A stretch of DNA of 64,000 bases from Acinetobacter modestus. Its GTDB lineage: Bacteria; Pseudomonadota; Gammaproteobacteria; Pseudomonadales; Moraxellaceae. A program made the translations under genes and the position numbers. Under the pieces are notes generated by a model. The model did no database searches, was not told the DNA's origin, and was given only the letters and a program-made list of their open reading frames with translations. The stretch spans positions 310,001 through 374,000 of the forward strand of contig NZ_BMDV01000003.1 in the NCBI RefSeq assembly GCF_014636095.1. The letters run 5' to 3'. Shown here in pieces: positions 35,450 through 44,358 of this stretch. The number at the start of each line of letters is the position of its first letter. Within the stretch, counting starts at the first letter, position 1.

Positions 35450-37345
35450 ATGTTGTATACCGAAATTCCAACTCAACGTCCTGTTACGCCATTGTTAGAT
35501 GGAATTGATCATCCACAACAATTACGTCAGCTCGAGCAAAGCCAACTCGCACAAGTGGCGGATGAGTTGCGTCAATATATTTTGTATGCGGCAGGGCAAA
35601 GCGGTGGCCACTTTGGCGCAAATCTTGGTGTAATCGAATTAACGGTTGCACTGCATTATTGTTTTAATACACCGCAAGACCGTTTGGTTTGGGATGTGGG
35701 TCATCAAGCATATCCACATAAAGTACTGACAGGGCGTCGTGAGCGAATTACTACGATTCGTAGTAAAGATGGTTTAGCCGCTTTCCCTGCGCGTGAAGAA
35801 TCTGAATTTGATACCTTTGGTGTAGGGCATTCGTCAACAGCAATTTCTGCAGGTCTGGGAATGTCGCTTGCGCGTCGTTATCAAAAAGATCCGTGTGATG
35901 TGGTTGCAATTGTTGGTGATGGTGCAATGACAGCAGGTATGGCATTTGAAGCTATGAATGATGCAGTTGCACATGATGCTGATCTGATCGTCGTTTTAAA
36001 TGATAACGATATGTCGATTTCATGCAGTACGGGTGGCTTTGCAAGACATTTGGCTGCAATTTGGGAAACAGGTCAACTGGTGAATGTCGACGAACATGGC
36101 CAAGCCTATGTTCAGCCACATCCGAAGTGGACTTATAACTCACGGTTACATCAATCTGCAACAGATGCAGCGGATAACTTATTTAAAGCGATCGGTTTTG
36201 ATTATTTTGGGCCATTTGATGGGCATGATGTTGAACAACTCACACAAGTTTTCCATGCGCTAAAAAAACGTAAAGGCCCTCGTTTAGTTCATATTTATAC
36301 CAAAAAGGGTAAAGGATTTGCGCCAGCTGAAGCAGACCCGATTACCTACCATGCTATTACTAAAATTGCACCTACAGCATCTGCTCCTGCAAAAAAATCA
36401 CCGCCTAAATACTCAGACGTGTTTGGACAATGGTTATGTGATGAAGCAGCGCAAGATGATCGTTTACTCGCAATCACCCCAGCGATGTGTGAAGGTTCAG
36501 GGATGGTTCAGTTTGCAAAGCAATACCCTGAACGTTTCTTTGACGTGGCGATTGCTGAACAACATGCAGTGACTTTAGCAGCGGGTATGGCGTGTGAAGG
36601 TTTAAAACCTGTTGTAGCAATCTATTCGACCTTTTTACAACGCGGCTATGATCAATTGATCCATGATGTTGCCTTGCAAAATCTAGATGTCACTTTTGGG
36701 ATTGATCGTGCTGGTTTAGTCGGTGAAGATGGCCCGACCCATGCAGGTGCATATGATTATGCTTATATGCGTACTGTACCTAACATGGTGATCATGGCAC
36801 CAAAAGATGAAAATGAATGTCGTCAGATGTTGCATACGGCATATCACTATAATGGACCAACTGCCGTACGTTATCCGCGAGGTGTTGGTACAGGTGCTGA
36901 AATCCAACAGCAAATGACTGCTTTAGAAATTGGTAAAGCTGAAATTGTTGCGCAATTTAATCAGGACGCAGATCAGCAGATCAGTATCCTTGCTTTTGGT
37001 AGCCGTGTTGCAGCATCAGTTGAAGCAGCAGAATTATTTGCAAGTAAACATTCGGTTGCTGTACGTGTGGTCAACATGCGGTTTGTAAAACCATTAGATG
37101 AGCAGATACTTCGTGACTTAGCTGCTGACACAAAACTTTTTGTGACTGTAGAAGAACATGCGGTTATGGCTGGTGCGGGAAGTGCAGTAAATGAATTTTT
37201 AGCACGAGCTAAAATCATTAAGCCAATTTTAAATCTAGGTTTGCCAGATGCATTTTTACATCAAGCAACTCATCAGCAAATGCTCATTGACTGTGGCTTA
37301 GATGGCAAAGGTATTTTGCTTTCAATAGAACAAGCTTGGTTATAA
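35450..37345 (+). CDS. dxs: 1-deoxy-D-xylulose-5-phosphate synthase
   Basis: About 631 residues from the ATG at 35450 ([19 protein letters not shown]), which matches the family start; the longer frame to 35393 adds a non-conserved leader. Thiamine diphosphate site [17 protein letters not shown]...[47 protein letters not shown], and the transketolase-C region [15 protein letters not shown] are present. It condenses pyruvate and glyceraldehyde-3-phosphate to DXP, the start of the MEP isoprenoid route and a source of thiamine and pyridoxal precursors. It ends at a strong hairpin. Confidence 0.98.
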   Translation: MLYTEIPTQRPVTPLLDGIDHPQQLRQLEQSQLAQVADELRQYILYAAGQSGGHFGANLGVIELTVALHYCFNTPQDRLVWDVGHQAYPHKVLTGRRERITTIRSKDGLAAFPAREESEFDTFGVGHSSTAISAGLGMSLARRYQKDPCDVVAIVGDGAMTAGMAFEAMNDAVAHDADLIVVLNDNDMSISCSTGGFARHLAAIWETGQLVNVDEHGQAYVQPHPKWTYNSRLHQSATDAADNLFKAIGFDYFGPFDGHDVEQLTQVFHALKKRKGPRLVHIYTKKGKGFAPAEADPITYHAITKIAPTASAPAKKSPPKYSDVFGQWLCDEAAQDDRLLAITPAMCEGSGMVQFAKQYPERFFDVAIAEQHAVTLAAGMACEGLKPVVAIYSTFLQRGYDQLIHDVALQNLDVTFGIDRAGLVGEDGPTHAGAYDYAYMRTVPNMVIMAPKDENECRQMLHTAYHYNGPTAVRYPRGVGTGAEIQQQMTALEIGKAEIVAQFNQDADQQISILAFGSRVAASVEAAELFASKHSVAVRVVNMRFVKPLDEQILRDLAADTKLFVTVEEHAVMAGAGSAVNEFLARAKIIKPILNLGLPDAFLHQATHQQMLIDCGLDGKGILLSIEQAWL

Positions 37346-37398
37346 GTCGCTAACGCTTTGTAAATTAGAAAATAATCTTTCGCAAACATTTTTTACCT

Positions 37399-37434
37399 AA
37401 AAGCCCTTATATTTGATAGAATATGAGGGCTTTT
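37399..37434 (+). terminator. Terminator after dxs
   Basis: Arms AAAAGCCCTTATATT and AATATGAGGGCTTTT pair around a 6-base loop with one G-T wobble, 54 bases after the dxs stop. Confidence 0.85.
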
Positions 37435-37480
37435 ATGCATTATTCTTTGTCAAAATCTTCAAATTTGTAGTGGGTGTTCA

Positions 37481-38311
37481 ATGGAACCTATGGTGGTTAT
37501 GGCTGCGCGTGCGGCTCAAACAGTTGGTCAAGAGCTTTTAAAGGCACATCAAAATCGTCATAAACTCGATTTACAAGTTGAAGAAAAAGGCATCGATGGT
37601 CCAGTAACGCGTGTTGACCGTTATATCGAACAGCTTACAATTGATACGCTTCGTAAAAGTTATAAAAACCATAGCTTCCTTGGTGAAGAGTTTGGCATGC
37701 AAGAAGGTAAAGGTCACGATGCAGATTGGTGCTGGGTGATTGATCCTTTAGATGGTACTCAAAACTTTATCAACGGTTTCCCTCATTTCTGTATTTCTAT
37801 CGCTGTACAACATAAAGGTGTAACTCAGCACGGTGTGATCTATGATCCAGTGCGTGATGAATTATTCTCTGCAAGCCGTGGTCGTGGCGCAGTCATGAAC
37901 CAACGCCGTATCCGTGTAAATGTTAAAGACTCTTTAGAAAACACATTCCTTGCGGTAGGTCATCCTTATCGTGCGAAACGTAATGGTGAAATCGTTTCTT
38001 ATGCGGAACAACATTTCGCTTCTTTGTTGGCTGTAACTAAATCAGGCGCGCAAATCCGTCGTGGTGGTTCTGCTGCTTTGGATTTAGCTTATGTCGCTGC
38101 AGGTCGTTTTGATGGTTTCTTTGAGCTTGGTTTAAAACCGTGGGATATTGCTGCGGGTGAGCTGATTGTAAAAGAAGCGGGCGGTGTAGTCGTTGATGCT
38201 CGTGGTGGTAATGAATCATTTGATAATGGTCAAGTACTTGCTTGTTCACTTAAAATGTTAAAACCATTGATGCAAACAGTTGTTCCTGCTTGGGGCGATG
38301 CTGCAAAATAA
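37481..38311 (+). CDS. suhB: Inositol monophosphatase family protein SuhB
   Basis: A 276-residue enzyme of the IMPase superfamily, close to E. coli SuhB (MEPMVVMAARAAQTVGQELL... start). Metal site motifs: LGEEFG, WVIDPLDGTQNFINGFPHFCIS, and late WDIAAGELIVKEAGG. Mg-dependent phosphatase of inositol-1-phosphate; E. coli SuhB is also a partner of the rRNA transcription antitermination complex and affects translation. Which role dominates here cannot be read. It has its own upstream region and a strong terminator. Confidence 0.93.
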   Translation: MEPMVVMAARAAQTVGQELLKAHQNRHKLDLQVEEKGIDGPVTRVDRYIEQLTIDTLRKSYKNHSFLGEEFGMQEGKGHDADWCWVIDPLDGTQNFINGFPHFCISIAVQHKGVTQHGVIYDPVRDELFSASRGRGAVMNQRRIRVNVKDSLENTFLAVGHPYRAKRNGEIVSYAEQHFASLLAVTKSGAQIRRGGSAALDLAYVAAGRFDGFFELGLKPWDIAAGELIVKEAGGVVVDARGGNESFDNGQVLACSLKMLKPLMQTVVPAWGDAAK

Positions 38312-38324
38312 TTTGCTGAACTCT

Positions 38325-38354
38325 AAAAAAGCCCTCAATATTTGAGGGTTTTTT
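38325..38354 (+). terminator. Terminator after suhB
   Basis: CCCTCAA-TAT-TTGAGGG with A-rich 5' and six-T 3' flanks, 20 bases after the suhB stop. Confidence 0.9.
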
Positions 38355-38375
38355 ATTTTCGGATCAGGATAAGTT

Positions 38376-38708
38376 GTGAAGATCATTTATGAGGATGAGC
38401 AGTTTTATATAGAAACCCATCATGAGATACAGGTGGATAAAGTTGAAGAGCAAAATATTGATTTTTGGTTAACTGTTAATAGTAAGACATTTTCTGGAAG
38501 TGCTTTTACATTAGCAAATATTCAATATTTAATGACTAAAGATAATAGAATGGGTGAGTCTGCTTTTGGTTCCTATTTTTGGTGTGCAGATATGCTTATC
38601 CTTAAAGAAATGACTGTGGAATGTTTGGGAAAGGCGATTAAAGATATATTAAGTGATCAATCTTTAGATATAGAGAAGATATTTACTCAAGTAGTCAATA
38701 ATCCTTAA
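38376..38708 (+). CDS. Small cytoplasmic protein, unknown function
   Basis: A 110-residue frame starting with GTG (38376); AGGA at 38366-38369 gives a correctly spaced ribosome site, which decides the start. The product is acidic, with IDFWLTVNSKTFSGSAFTLANIQYLM in the middle and FGSYFWCADMLILKEMTVECLGKAIKDIL near the end. No domain is recognised. Base composition is A/T-rich compared with suhB. The protein could belong to the small immunity-type or uncharacterised group, but this is only an impression of size and composition. It lies between suhB and the helicase leader. Confidence 0.6.
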   Translation: MKIIYEDEQFYIETHHEIQVDKVEEQNIDFWLTVNSKTFSGSAFTLANIQYLMTKDNRMGESAFGSYFWCADMLILKEMTVECLGKAIKDILSDQSLDIEKIFTQVVNNP

Positions 38709-38777
38709 TTTTTTCTTTAGTTGTAATTAATATACAAAGAATAAAAGTGATCGAATAGAAAAAACCTATTAAAAAAG

Positions 38778-38805
38778 GTGACTTTTAAAATTATTCTGCT
38801 ATAAT
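38778..38805 (+). promoter_or_regulatory. Putative promoter of the RNA helicase
   Basis: GTGACT (38778-38783) and TATAAT (38800-38805) with a 16-base spacer. Transcription from about 38812 would leave a leader of about 270 bases before the ATG at 39081. Confidence 0.65.
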
Positions 38806-38861
38806 CCGCCCACGCACTTAAATTCCAGTTCATTACCTGAACATTCAGTTCTATTCATATT

Positions 38862-39071
38862 AGCGCACGCTGTCCATAGAGAGGACCATATCTTGCGCCC
38901 AAATCGCTTAGCGATTCTTCAGGTTGAGGCAGTAATCAAGCGTGCGTTTAGTCCACATCGTCGTTATTCGGATTGCCGCTGAACTTCATCTATTTTCAGC
39001 TTGAGTCGCTTTGCCGCTTTTTGCCGATGTCTATTTTTTGTATTTATTAAAATGGAGCACCCATTAGGGTG
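38862..39071 (+). ncRNA. Structured 5' leader, candidate cis-regulatory RNA
   Basis: A 10-bp closing stem (38862-38871 with 38939-38948, one G-T wobble) encloses a GTCC/GGAC hairpin (38872-38886) and an AATCGC-TTA-GCGATT hairpin (38902-38916), giving a multi-branched fold. It is followed by GCTGAA (38978-38983) pairing with TTCAGC (38995-39000). Last, CACCC-ATTA-GGGTG (39058-39071) hides the AGGGTG ribosome site of the helicase. Cold-shock or autoregulated DEAD-box genes often have such long leaders. Function is inferred from structure; no known Rfam family was recognised. Confidence 0.5.
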
Positions 39072-39080
39072 AAACTCTCT

Positions 39081-41003
39081 ATGAGCAAAACTTTTGCCGA
39101 ATTTTCTTTGCACGAAACCTTACAACAAGCCCTAGAAGGTTTAGGTTTTACAAGCCCAACTCCTGTGCAAGAACAAGCGATTCCAGCTGCGTTAGATGGA
39201 AAAGATTTATTAGTTTCAAGCCAGACAGGTTCTGGTAAAACTGCAGCATTTTTACTCCCTACATTAAATGCTTTGGCAGGTCAGGAAACTTTTGTGCCAT
39301 TTAAAGAGCGCATGAAAGCTGTGACTCAACCAAGCATCTTGGTTTTATGTCCTACGCGTGAATTGGCTCAACAAGTAAGCCAAGATGCGATTGCATTTGT
39401 ACGTCATATGAAAGGTGTTCGTATTGCTGCAATTATGGGTGGTATGCCTTTTGGTAAGCAAATTCAACAGCTTAAAGGCGCACAAGTGATTGTTGCAACG
39501 CCAGGTCGTTTGCTTGACTTAGTAAATCGTCGCCAATTGAAACTTGATAAAGTTGAATCGTTAATCGTCGACGAAGCTGACCGTATGCTTGATCTAGGCT
39601 TCTCTGAAGATTTAGAAGCAATTGGTGAATTAGCTGCAAACCGTAATCAAACATTAATGTTCTCTGCGACTTTTGCTGATCGTATTATTCGTCTTGCTGA
39701 ACGTATGATGAATGATCCACAACGTATCGCAATTGAGACTGGTCACAGCACTAACACTGATGTAACACAAACATTACATTGGACAGATGGCTTTGAGCAT
39801 AAGAAAAAATTACTTACTCACTGGTTGTCTGACGAGTCAGTAGATCAAGCTGTTGTCTTTGCAAGCACGCAAGAAGATACAGATATGCTTGCTGAAGAAT
39901 TGGCTGAAGCAGGTCACTCAGTTGTTGCATTGCATGGTGCTATGCCACAAACCGTTCGTAACCGTCGTTTACGCAGCATCCGTGAAGGTCGTGCAAAAAT
40001 CTTAGTTGCAACTGACGTAGCAGCACGTGGTTTAGACGTACCAACTATTTCTCACGTGATTAACTTCGGTTTACCGATGAAAAACGAAGACTATGTACAC
40101 CGTATTGGTCGTACAGGTCGTGCGGGTCGTACTGGTCAAGCGATTACACTTGCGACTTATCGTGAGCGTGGCAAAATCCGTGCGTTAGAAGATTATTTAG
40201 ATGCACGTTTAAATGTATCTGAAATTGAAGGTTTAGAGCCATCTCCACCTCCTGCTCGTTCAGGTCGTGATGGTGGTGGTCGCGGTCGTGATGGCGGTGG
40301 TCGTGGTCGTGGCGGCCGTGATGGCGGTCGTGGTGGTTTTGGTGGTGGTCGTCGTTTTGAAGGCGAGAGCAATTTCAAACGTCGTGAAGGCGGTGATGAT
40401 CGTCCACGTCGTAGCTTCGATGATAAATCACGTGGTGAGCGTCCATCATTCGGTGGTGAAGATCGTCCACGTCGCGAGTTTAATTCTGACCGTCCACGTC
40501 GTGAAGGTGGTTTTGAAGACCGTCCACGTCGTAACTTTGATGATAAACCACGTGGTGAACGTCCATCATTCGGTGGTGAAGATCGTCCACGTCGCGAGTT
40601 CAATTCAGATCGCCCACGTCGTGAAGGTGGTTTTGAAGATCGTCCAAAGCGTAGTTTTGGTGGTGAAGACCGTCCACGTCGCGAGTTCAATTCAGATCGC
40701 CCGCGTCGTGAAGGTGGTTTTAATGATAAACCGCGTTTTGACTCGAATGATGACAACCGTGGTAACCGTGTAGATTACAAACCACGTCGTGAAGGTAGCT
40801 TCGGCGACCGTCCAAAGCGCGATTTTGGTGATCGTCCACAGCGTGGTTTCGGTGGTGAAGATCGCCCAAAACGTAGTTTCGGTGGTGAAGACCGTCCAAA
40901 GCGTAGTTTCGGTGGTGAAGACCGTCCAAAGCGTGATTTTGGTGATCGCCCAGCACGTGAAGGTGGCTTCGGTGGTGACCGTCGTCGCAAAAACGATTTT
41001 TAA
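39081..41003 (+). CDS. DEAD-box RNA helicase with RGG-like repeat tail
   Basis: About 640 residues from the ATG at 39081 (MSKTFAEFSLHETLQQALEGLGF); a GTG at 39069 overlaps the ribosome site and is less likely. The helicase core is complete: Q motif SPTPVQEQAIPAALDGKD, SSQTGSGKTAAF, PTRELA, VDEADRMLD, SAT, ATDVAARGLD, HRIGRTGR. From about residue 392 the tail is a low-complexity Gly/Arg/Asp/Pro repeat (SFGGEDRPRREFNSDRPRRE type), probably RNA-binding and disordered. RhlE/DeaD-type roles in ribosome assembly and cold growth are expected. Which subtype it is cannot be fixed here. It ends at a strong hairpin. Confidence 0.92.
   Translation: MSKTFAEFSLHETLQQALEGLGFTSPTPVQEQAIPAALDGKDLLVSSQTGSGKTAAFLLPTLNALAGQETFVPFKERMKAVTQPSILVLCPTRELAQQVSQDAIAFVRHMKGVRIAAIMGGMPFGKQIQQLKGAQVIVATPGRLLDLVNRRQLKLDKVESLIVDEADRMLDLGFSEDLEAIGELAANRNQTLMFSATFADRIIRLAERMMNDPQRIAIETGHSTNTDVTQTLHWTDGFEHKKKLLTHWLSDESVDQAVVFASTQEDTDMLAEELAEAGHSVVALHGAMPQTVRNRRLRSIREGRAKILVATDVAARGLDVPTISHVINFGLPMKNEDYVHRIGRTGRAGRTGQAITLATYRERGKIRALEDYLDARLNVSEIEGLEPSPPPARSGRDGGGRGRDGGGRGRGGRDGGRGGFGGGRRFEGESNFKRREGGDDRPRRSFDDKSRGERPSFGGEDRPRREFNSDRPRREGGFEDRPRRNFDDKPRGERPSFGGEDRPRREFNSDRPRREGGFEDRPKRSFGGEDRPRREFNSDRPRREGGFNDKPRFDSNDDNRGNRVDYKPRREGSFGDRPKRDFGDRPQRGFGGEDRPKRSFGGEDRPKRSFGGEDRPKRDFGDRPAREGGFGGDRRRKNDF
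40441..40930 (+). repeat. In-frame tandem repeats in the helicase tail
   Basis: A 120-base unit begins at 40441 and again at 40561. A shorter copy of its middle part begins near 40660. Three 30-base units coding KRSFGGEDRP lie at 40841-40870, 40871-40900 and 40901-40930. Copies differ by a few bases. Such repeats can change copy number by slippage or recombination. Confidence 0.85.
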
Positions 41004-41027
41004 TCGTTAAAAACCGATGAAAAGAAG

Positions 41028-41053
41028 AAGCCAGTTGTAAAACTGGCTTTTTT
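41028..41053 (+). terminator. Terminator after the helicase gene
   Basis: AAGCCAGTT-GTAA-AACTGGCTT followed by a T-run, 25 bases after the stop. Confidence 0.85.
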
Positions 41054-41083
41054 ATTTAGGATTAGTCATGTAAAATTCGAAAA

Positions 41084-41329
41084 ATGTCTACTAATTCAAA
41101 TTTTACAGAAGAAATGAATAGGGTTAAGCAAAATAAAAGTCTTTTAAGTCAAATATGGTCATTCATTTGTGGTGAAGGGCTGCCATGTCTATTTGTTATT
41201 TTAATGCTTTGTAATGGGTTATTTTTTGCATATGCACTTATTGCACGCAATCATACCGACTCTTTGAATGCAAGCTCACAACATGAGCTGAGCACAGAAG
41301 TTGATAAAAAGAACAATTACATAAATTAA
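41084..41329 (+). CDS. Small single-helix membrane protein
   Basis: An 81-residue frame with a polar N-terminus (MSTNSNFTEEMNRVKQNKSLL), one hydrophobic helix at about 33-54 (LPCLFVILMLCNGLFFAYALIA), and a polar tail ending DKKNNYIN. No family recognised. It lies between the helicase and mlaF, with its own short upstream region. No strong ribosome site is seen, so expression is not assured. Confidence 0.5.
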   Translation: MSTNSNFTEEMNRVKQNKSLLSQIWSFICGEGLPCLFVILMLCNGLFFAYALIARNHTDSLNASSQHELSTEVDKKNNYIN

Positions 41330-41411
41330 TAATCTTCATACGTAGCATATCAAAATAAAAACAAGCGCTTAATCTTTCAGTGTATAGTATGCGTGCATAA
41401 AAAGTGCAGGA

Positions 41412-42242
41412 ATGAATGCCAGTATGAATAACAAATCTCCTCTCCATGCTGAAGCCCTAATTGAAGTTAAAAACTTGAGCTTTAACCGAGGGGAACGCGT
41501 CATTTATGATGATGTCAGTCTTAAAATTCGACGTGGTCAAATTACTGCAATTATGGGACCTTCGGGAACAGGTAAAACCACTTTGCTCCGTTTGATTGGT
41601 GGGCAGTTAATCCCTGATCGTGGTGAAGTATTGCTTGATGGTAAGAATATTGCAGCCATGTCTCGTCCAGACTTGTTTGCTGCACGCGCACGTATGGGGA
41701 TGTTATTCCAGAGTGGTGCGTTATTTACTGATATGTCAGTTTATGAAAATGTTGCATTTCCTATTCGTGCGCATACACAATTACCAGAACATTTGATTGC
41801 TGAGTTAGTCGCTTTAAAGTTGGAGTCGGTTGGGTTACGCGGTGCTGAACCATTAATGCCATCTGAACTTTCGGGAGGTATGAATCGTCGTGTTGCTTTA
41901 GCGCGTGCGATTGCACTTGATCCAGAATTGATTATGTATGATGAGCCATTCGCTGGCCAAGATCCAATTGTTAAAGGTGTTCTAACACGATTGATTCGTT
42001 CTTTGCGTGAAGCTTTAGACTTAACAACAATTATTGTCTCGCATGATGTCGCAGAGACATTATCGATTGCTGATTATATTTATGTGGTTGCTGAAGGCAA
42101 AATTCAGGGTGAAGGTTCACCTGAGCAGCTACAGGCACATGCTTCCCCATTTGTACGTCAATTTTTAACAGGCTCAGCTGAGGGACCTGTTGAATATCAA
42201 TTTACTCATCAAGCATATTTAGATAACGAGGTTCGTGCATGA
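41412..42242 (+). CDS. mlaF: Phospholipid ABC transporter ATP-binding protein MlaF
   Basis: A 276-residue ABC ATPase (first ATG 41412, second ATG at 41424 possible). Walker A GPSGTGKTTLL, signature LSGGMNRRVALARA (with the Met found in the Mla family), Walker B ELIMYDEPFAGQDP, and H-loop IVSHDV are intact. It powers the MlaFEDB complex, which moves phospholipids between the inner and outer membranes and preserves outer-membrane lipid asymmetry. Its stop overlaps the mlaE start by four bases (ATGA), a sign of coupled translation. Confidence 0.97.
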   Translation: MNASMNNKSPLHAEALIEVKNLSFNRGERVIYDDVSLKIRRGQITAIMGPSGTGKTTLLRLIGGQLIPDRGEVLLDGKNIAAMSRPDLFAARARMGMLFQSGALFTDMSVYENVAFPIRAHTQLPEHLIAELVALKLESVGLRGAEPLMPSELSGGMNRRVALARAIALDPELIMYDEPFAGQDPIVKGVLTRLIRSLREALDLTTIIVSHDVAETLSIADYIYVVAEGKIQGEGSPEQLQAHASPFVRQFLTGSAEGPVEYQFTHQAYLDNEVRA

Positions 42243-43018
42243 ATACGATTGCCTGGTTAGGTAGACTCGTTATTGAGCGAATAAAGGGGATAGGTGCAGC
42301 GTCACTTATGCTCATCCAGATTTTATTTTCAGCGCCTTCAAAGGGTGGCTTTCAACGCTTTGTTTATCAGATGCATCGTGTTGGGGTCATGTCTCTGCTG
42401 ATTATTGCTGTCTCAGGCTTGTTTATTGGCGCTGTCCTTGGCTTGCAGATGTATAGTATTTTGGTCACTTTTGGTAGTGAAGCCATGTTGGGGACTGCGA
42501 TTTCGTTAACTTTGTTACGTGAACTTGCTGCAGTTGTTGCTGCATTACTATTTGCAGGGCGTGCAGGCTCAGCTCTCACTGCCGAAATTGGTTCAATGAA
42601 GCAGAGTGAACAATTGGCCAGTATGGAAATGATTGGCGTTGATCCACTCCGTCAAATTGTAGCTCCGCGTTTGTGGGCAGGTATTGTTAGTTTGCCGATG
42701 TTGACTGTGATTTTTGCAACGATCGGTATTATTGGCGGCAAGTTGGTTGGCGTAGATTTTTTAGGTGCTGATGAAGGTTCTTTCTGGGGTGGTATGCAAA
42801 GTACAGTTCAGTTTGGACATGATATTTTTAATGGCACTATTATTAAAAGTATTGTTTTTGCGCTGATTTGTACATGGGTTGCGGTCTATCAAGGTTATGC
42901 TTGTGATCCAACACCAGAGGGTATCGCGACTTCGATGACCAGAACGGTCGTATATTCTTCACTTTGTGTATTAGGTTTTGATTTCGTGTTGACTGCGGTC
43001 ATGTTCGGAGGGATTTAA
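42239..43018 (+). CDS. mlaE: Phospholipid ABC transporter permease MlaE
   Basis: A 259-residue permease of the MlaE/YrbE family. Conserved blocks: GVMSLLIIAVSGLFIGAVLGLQMYSIL, TLLRELAAVVAALLFAGRAGSALTAEIGSMKQSEQLASMEMIGVDPLRQIVAPRLWAG, and late TPEGIATSMTRTVVYSSLCVLGFDFVLTAVMFGG. It forms the inner-membrane channel with MlaF, MlaD and MlaB. Its stop shares one base with the mlaD start (TAATG). Operon member. Confidence 0.97.
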   Translation: MNTIAWLGRLVIERIKGIGAASLMLIQILFSAPSKGGFQRFVYQMHRVGVMSLLIIAVSGLFIGAVLGLQMYSILVTFGSEAMLGTAISLTLLRELAAVVAALLFAGRAGSALTAEIGSMKQSEQLASMEMIGVDPLRQIVAPRLWAGIVSLPMLTVIFATIGIIGGKLVGVDFLGADEGSFWGGMQSTVQFGHDIFNGTIIKSIVFALICTWVAVYQGYACDPTPEGIATSMTRTVVYSSLCVLGFDFVLTAVMFGGI

Positions 43019-43695
43019 TGAAATCACGTACTAGTGAGCTGGCCGTAGGTATTTTTGTGATTATCTTCGGTATCGCTCTATTTTTTCTTGCGATGAAAGT
43101 TAGTGGTTTAGTGGGTACAAATCTACGTGATAGCTATAGCATGACAGCGCAGTTTGATAACGTAAATGGTTTAAAACCACGAGCAAAGGTGACCATGAGT
43201 GGTGTGACCATTGGTCGTGTAGAATCTATTACACTTGATCCAGTAACACGTTTAGCAACAGTTAAGTTTGATTTGGATGGTAAATTAACCAGCTTTAATA
43301 CTGAGCAATTAAAAGAAGTGCAGAAAAATGCCTTAGAAGAATTGCGTTATAGCTCAGATTATCAACAGGCTGATGCTGCGAAACAAAAAGCAATGGAACA
43401 GCAACTTATTAGTAACATGACCTCCATCACCAGTTTGGATGAGGATGCTTATATTATGGTTGCAACCAATGGCTTACTGGGTGAGAAGTATTTGAAAGTT
43501 GTACCAGGTGGTGGGGTGAATTACCTAAAACGTGGTGATGTTGTTTCAAATACCCAAGGTACAATGGATTTAGAAGATTTGATCAGTAAGTTTATTACTG
43601 GTGGTGCTGGTAAAGCCACATCAAGCTCAACAACTTCAGAGAGTTCGGCATCGCAGCCAGCTTCTACTGAAGCAGAACCATCATTTGTTGAGTAA
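43018..43695 (+). CDS. mlaD: Outer-membrane lipid asymmetry protein MlaD (MCE domain)
   Basis: A 225-residue MCE protein. It has an N-terminal membrane helix (ELAVGIFVIIFGIALFFLAMKV), then the MCE domain (YSMTAQFDNVNGLKPRAKVTMSGVTIGRVESITLDP), an insert at about 95-130 rich in Glu/Gln/Lys, DAYIMVATNGLLGEKYLKVVPGGG, and a Ser/Thr-rich tail. It forms the periplasmic hexameric ring that passes lipids. The insert and the tail are longer than in E. coli MlaD (183 residues), typical of Acinetobacter. Operon member. Confidence 0.96.
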   Translation: MKSRTSELAVGIFVIIFGIALFFLAMKVSGLVGTNLRDSYSMTAQFDNVNGLKPRAKVTMSGVTIGRVESITLDPVTRLATVKFDLDGKLTSFNTEQLKEVQKNALEELRYSSDYQQADAAKQKAMEQQLISNMTSITSLDEDAYIMVATNGLLGEKYLKVVPGGGVNYLKRGDVVSNTQGTMDLEDLISKFITGGAGKATSSSTTSESSASQPASTEAEPSFVE

Positions 43696-43714
43696 TTCAG
43701 GTTAGGAGATTGAA

Positions 43715-44347
43715 GTGAATACATTATTGAAACAGACGTTAACAGCAAGTGTATTATCAACCATGCTTGCGAGTGCTGCATTTGCAGCACCAACAGAAAC
43801 CCCACCTGATTTTGTTAAACGTGTGGCTGATGGTTTAATTACACGTTTAAAAGCAGATCATGCGAAATTACAAAGTAATCCTGCTTTAGTTAAATCGATT
43901 ATTCGTCAAAATCTTGATCCGTATGTTGATTCACAAGCATTTACACGTATCGTATTAGGTACGTATGCAAACAATCAATATACAACTGCTGCGCAACGTG
44001 CTCAGTTTGAGCAAAATTTCCGTGCTGTGATTATTGAAAACTACGGCGGTGCTTTCGCTAAATATACCAATGAAAGCTATACGATGCGTCCTTTTAAGTC
44101 GACCAATAGTAAAAATCCAGTTGTTACATTAGACTTCTTACATAATGGTGAGAAAATCCCTGTATCGTTCCAGTTGACAGATAAAGGCGACCAATGGAAA
44201 GTCCGTAATATTAATGTGTCTGGTATTGATTTAGGCTTGCAATTCCGTAACCAGTTTGCTGCTACTGTTCAGCGCAATGGTGGTGATATGAACAAAGCGA
44301 TTGCAACCTTTAAGCCAGATGCAGATGCTGCTGTTAACAAGAAATAA
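43715..44347 (+). CDS. mlaC: Periplasmic phospholipid carrier MlaC
   Basis: A 210-residue secreted protein (signal peptide MNTLLKQTLTASVLSTMLASAAFA, start GTG at 43715 with AGGAG upstream). The MlaC fold is seen in VKRVADGLITRLKADHAKLQSNPALVKSIIRQNLDPYVDSQAFTRIVLG, FRAVIIENYGGAFAKYTNESYTMRPF, and WKVRNINVSGIDLGLQFRNQFAATVQRNGGDMNKAI. It ferries lipids through the periplasm between MlaA-porin and MlaFEDB. Operon member, 19 bases after mlaD. Confidence 0.96.
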   Translation: MNTLLKQTLTASVLSTMLASAAFAAPTETPPDFVKRVADGLITRLKADHAKLQSNPALVKSIIRQNLDPYVDSQAFTRIVLGTYANNQYTTAAQRAQFEQNFRAVIIENYGGAFAKYTNESYTMRPFKSTNSKNPVVTLDFLHNGEKIPVSFQLTDKGDQWKVRNINVSGIDLGLQFRNQFAATVQRNGGDMNKAIATFKPDADAAVNKK

Positions 44348-44358
44348 GTAGGTGACGG

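Larger units (their letters stand above)
38709..39080. other. Promoter and structured leader of the RNA helicase
   Basis: This 372-base stretch has a promoter-like pair at about 38778-38805 and a G/C-rich, hairpin-rich region from 38862 to 39071. No open reading frame fits. The structured part is annotated separately. Confidence 0.6.

Noticed and set aside
40193..40756. Long minus-strand reading frame of 187 residues, Arg/Pro/Ser-rich
   Set aside because: It is the complement of the Gly/Arg repeat tail of the helicase; repetitive codons keep it open. No start context or known domain.
40267..40773. Plus-strand frame rich in Val inside the helicase tail
   Set aside because: Shifted reading of GGT/CGT repeats; composition (mostly Val and Met) is not protein-like.
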